NCBI RefSeq assembly: GCF_000757905.1
Contig: NZ_JRLH01000010.1
From: Arsenophonus nilaparvatae
Lineage (GTDB): Bacteria > Pseudomonadota > Gammaproteobacteria > Enterobacterales > Enterobacteriaceae
Strand: one strand, 5' to 3'
DNA length: 64,000 nt
This document shows positions 63,658 to 64,000 of the stretch, one piece after another; within the stretch, counting starts at the first letter, position 1, and each line of letters begins with the position of its first letter. Made by a program: the position numbers and the translations under genes. Under the pieces are notes generated by a model. That model searched no databases. It was given only the letters and a program-made list of their open reading frames with translations, and was not told the DNA's origin.

Positions 63658-64000
63658 TGCTGTATATTTTCGATATGGGTAATGTAATTATTAATATCGA
63701 CTTTAATCGAGCGCTACGGGTTTGGAGTGAATTAAGTAAAATTCCTATCGTCAGTTTGGCGCAAAATTTTGAACTAGATGAAACAGTGAAACTACATGAA
63801 TGTGATAAAATTTCTGATTTTGAATTTGCTGAATTTACCAGTGAAAAATTAGGTTTATCATTAAGTTTTGAAGAGTTTGCACTGGGATGGAACGCTATTT
63901 TCGTTTCATTGCGTTATGATGTAATCGTAATTATGACCCGTTTACGTGAGCAAGGCCATCGTGTGGTTATTTTGTCCAATACAAATCGTTTACATCAAAA
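63658..64000 (+). CDS. yihX: HAD phosphatase YihX (glucose-1-phosphatase), 5' part
   Basis: The first 114 codons of a gene that continues beyond the window. The start MLYIFDMGNVIINIDFNRAL has the HAD motif I (DxGNV) with the nucleophile Asp, and RLREQGHRVVILSNTNRLH is motif II with the Ser/Thr. Both match E. coli YihX closely, which dephosphorylates alpha-D-glucose-1-phosphate. GGAG precedes the ATG. Motifs III and IV lie outside the window, so intactness cannot be judged. Confidence 0.92.

Overview
The window looks like chromosome of an AT-rich member of the Enterobacterales. The housekeeping proteins (TpiA, HslU, MetL, Ppc, TypA, ZapB, RpmE) read as close relatives of the Escherichia coli proteins. 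They lie in nearly the E. coli order: tpiA-yiiQ-yiiR-fpr, glpK-glpF, zapB, rraA, menA, hslU-hslV, ftsN, cytR, priA, rpmE, metJ, metL, ppc. AT-rich spacers, insertion sequences, broken genes, lost biosynthetic genes and host-contact factors suggest an insect-associated symbiont in early genome decay. Arsenophonus is my best guess, by inference from gene content and not from a search.

Region 1 (1-12.5 kb) is accessory. It holds a duplicated-domain protein of unknown function, a HemN-like radical SAM protein whose upstream partner is cut by an IS5-family element (3010-4259), and two AT-rich candidate effectors. The first effector carries a WEKI/M-like secretion motif of the SPI-2 type III effectors. 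A small resistance-like cluster follows: a TetR regulator divergent from an SmvA/QacA-type exporter, an ArsR-family regulator lacking one metal cysteine, and a class D beta-lactamase. The aldolase gene eda closes the region.

Region 2 (12.5-31 kb) is a surface-adhesion block. A five-gene chaperone-usher fimbrial operon (pilin, chaperone, usher, tip protein, second chaperone) is followed by an AlkA-like glycosylase gene. Two tandem paralogous inverse autotransporter adhesins of the invasin type come next, with six and seven Big-1-like repeats and a lectin-like C-terminus.

Region 3 (31-51.7 kb) is core genome with changes. emrD and a large StcE-like M66 metalloprotease gene, split by a one-base frameshift at an A6 run, occupy the place where glpX would be. 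cytR is broken by a single TGA codon. The hslVU operon keeps a clear sigma-32 promoter overlapping the ftsN stop codon.

Region 4 (51.7-64 kb) holds an IS91-type element, metJ next to metL with metB missing but likely MetJ boxes retained, then ppc, an orphan AT-rich gene, typA, and the start of yihX, which runs off the window end. metF and argECBH, neighbours in E. coli, are also absent here.

No tRNA, rRNA or CRISPR array was seen.
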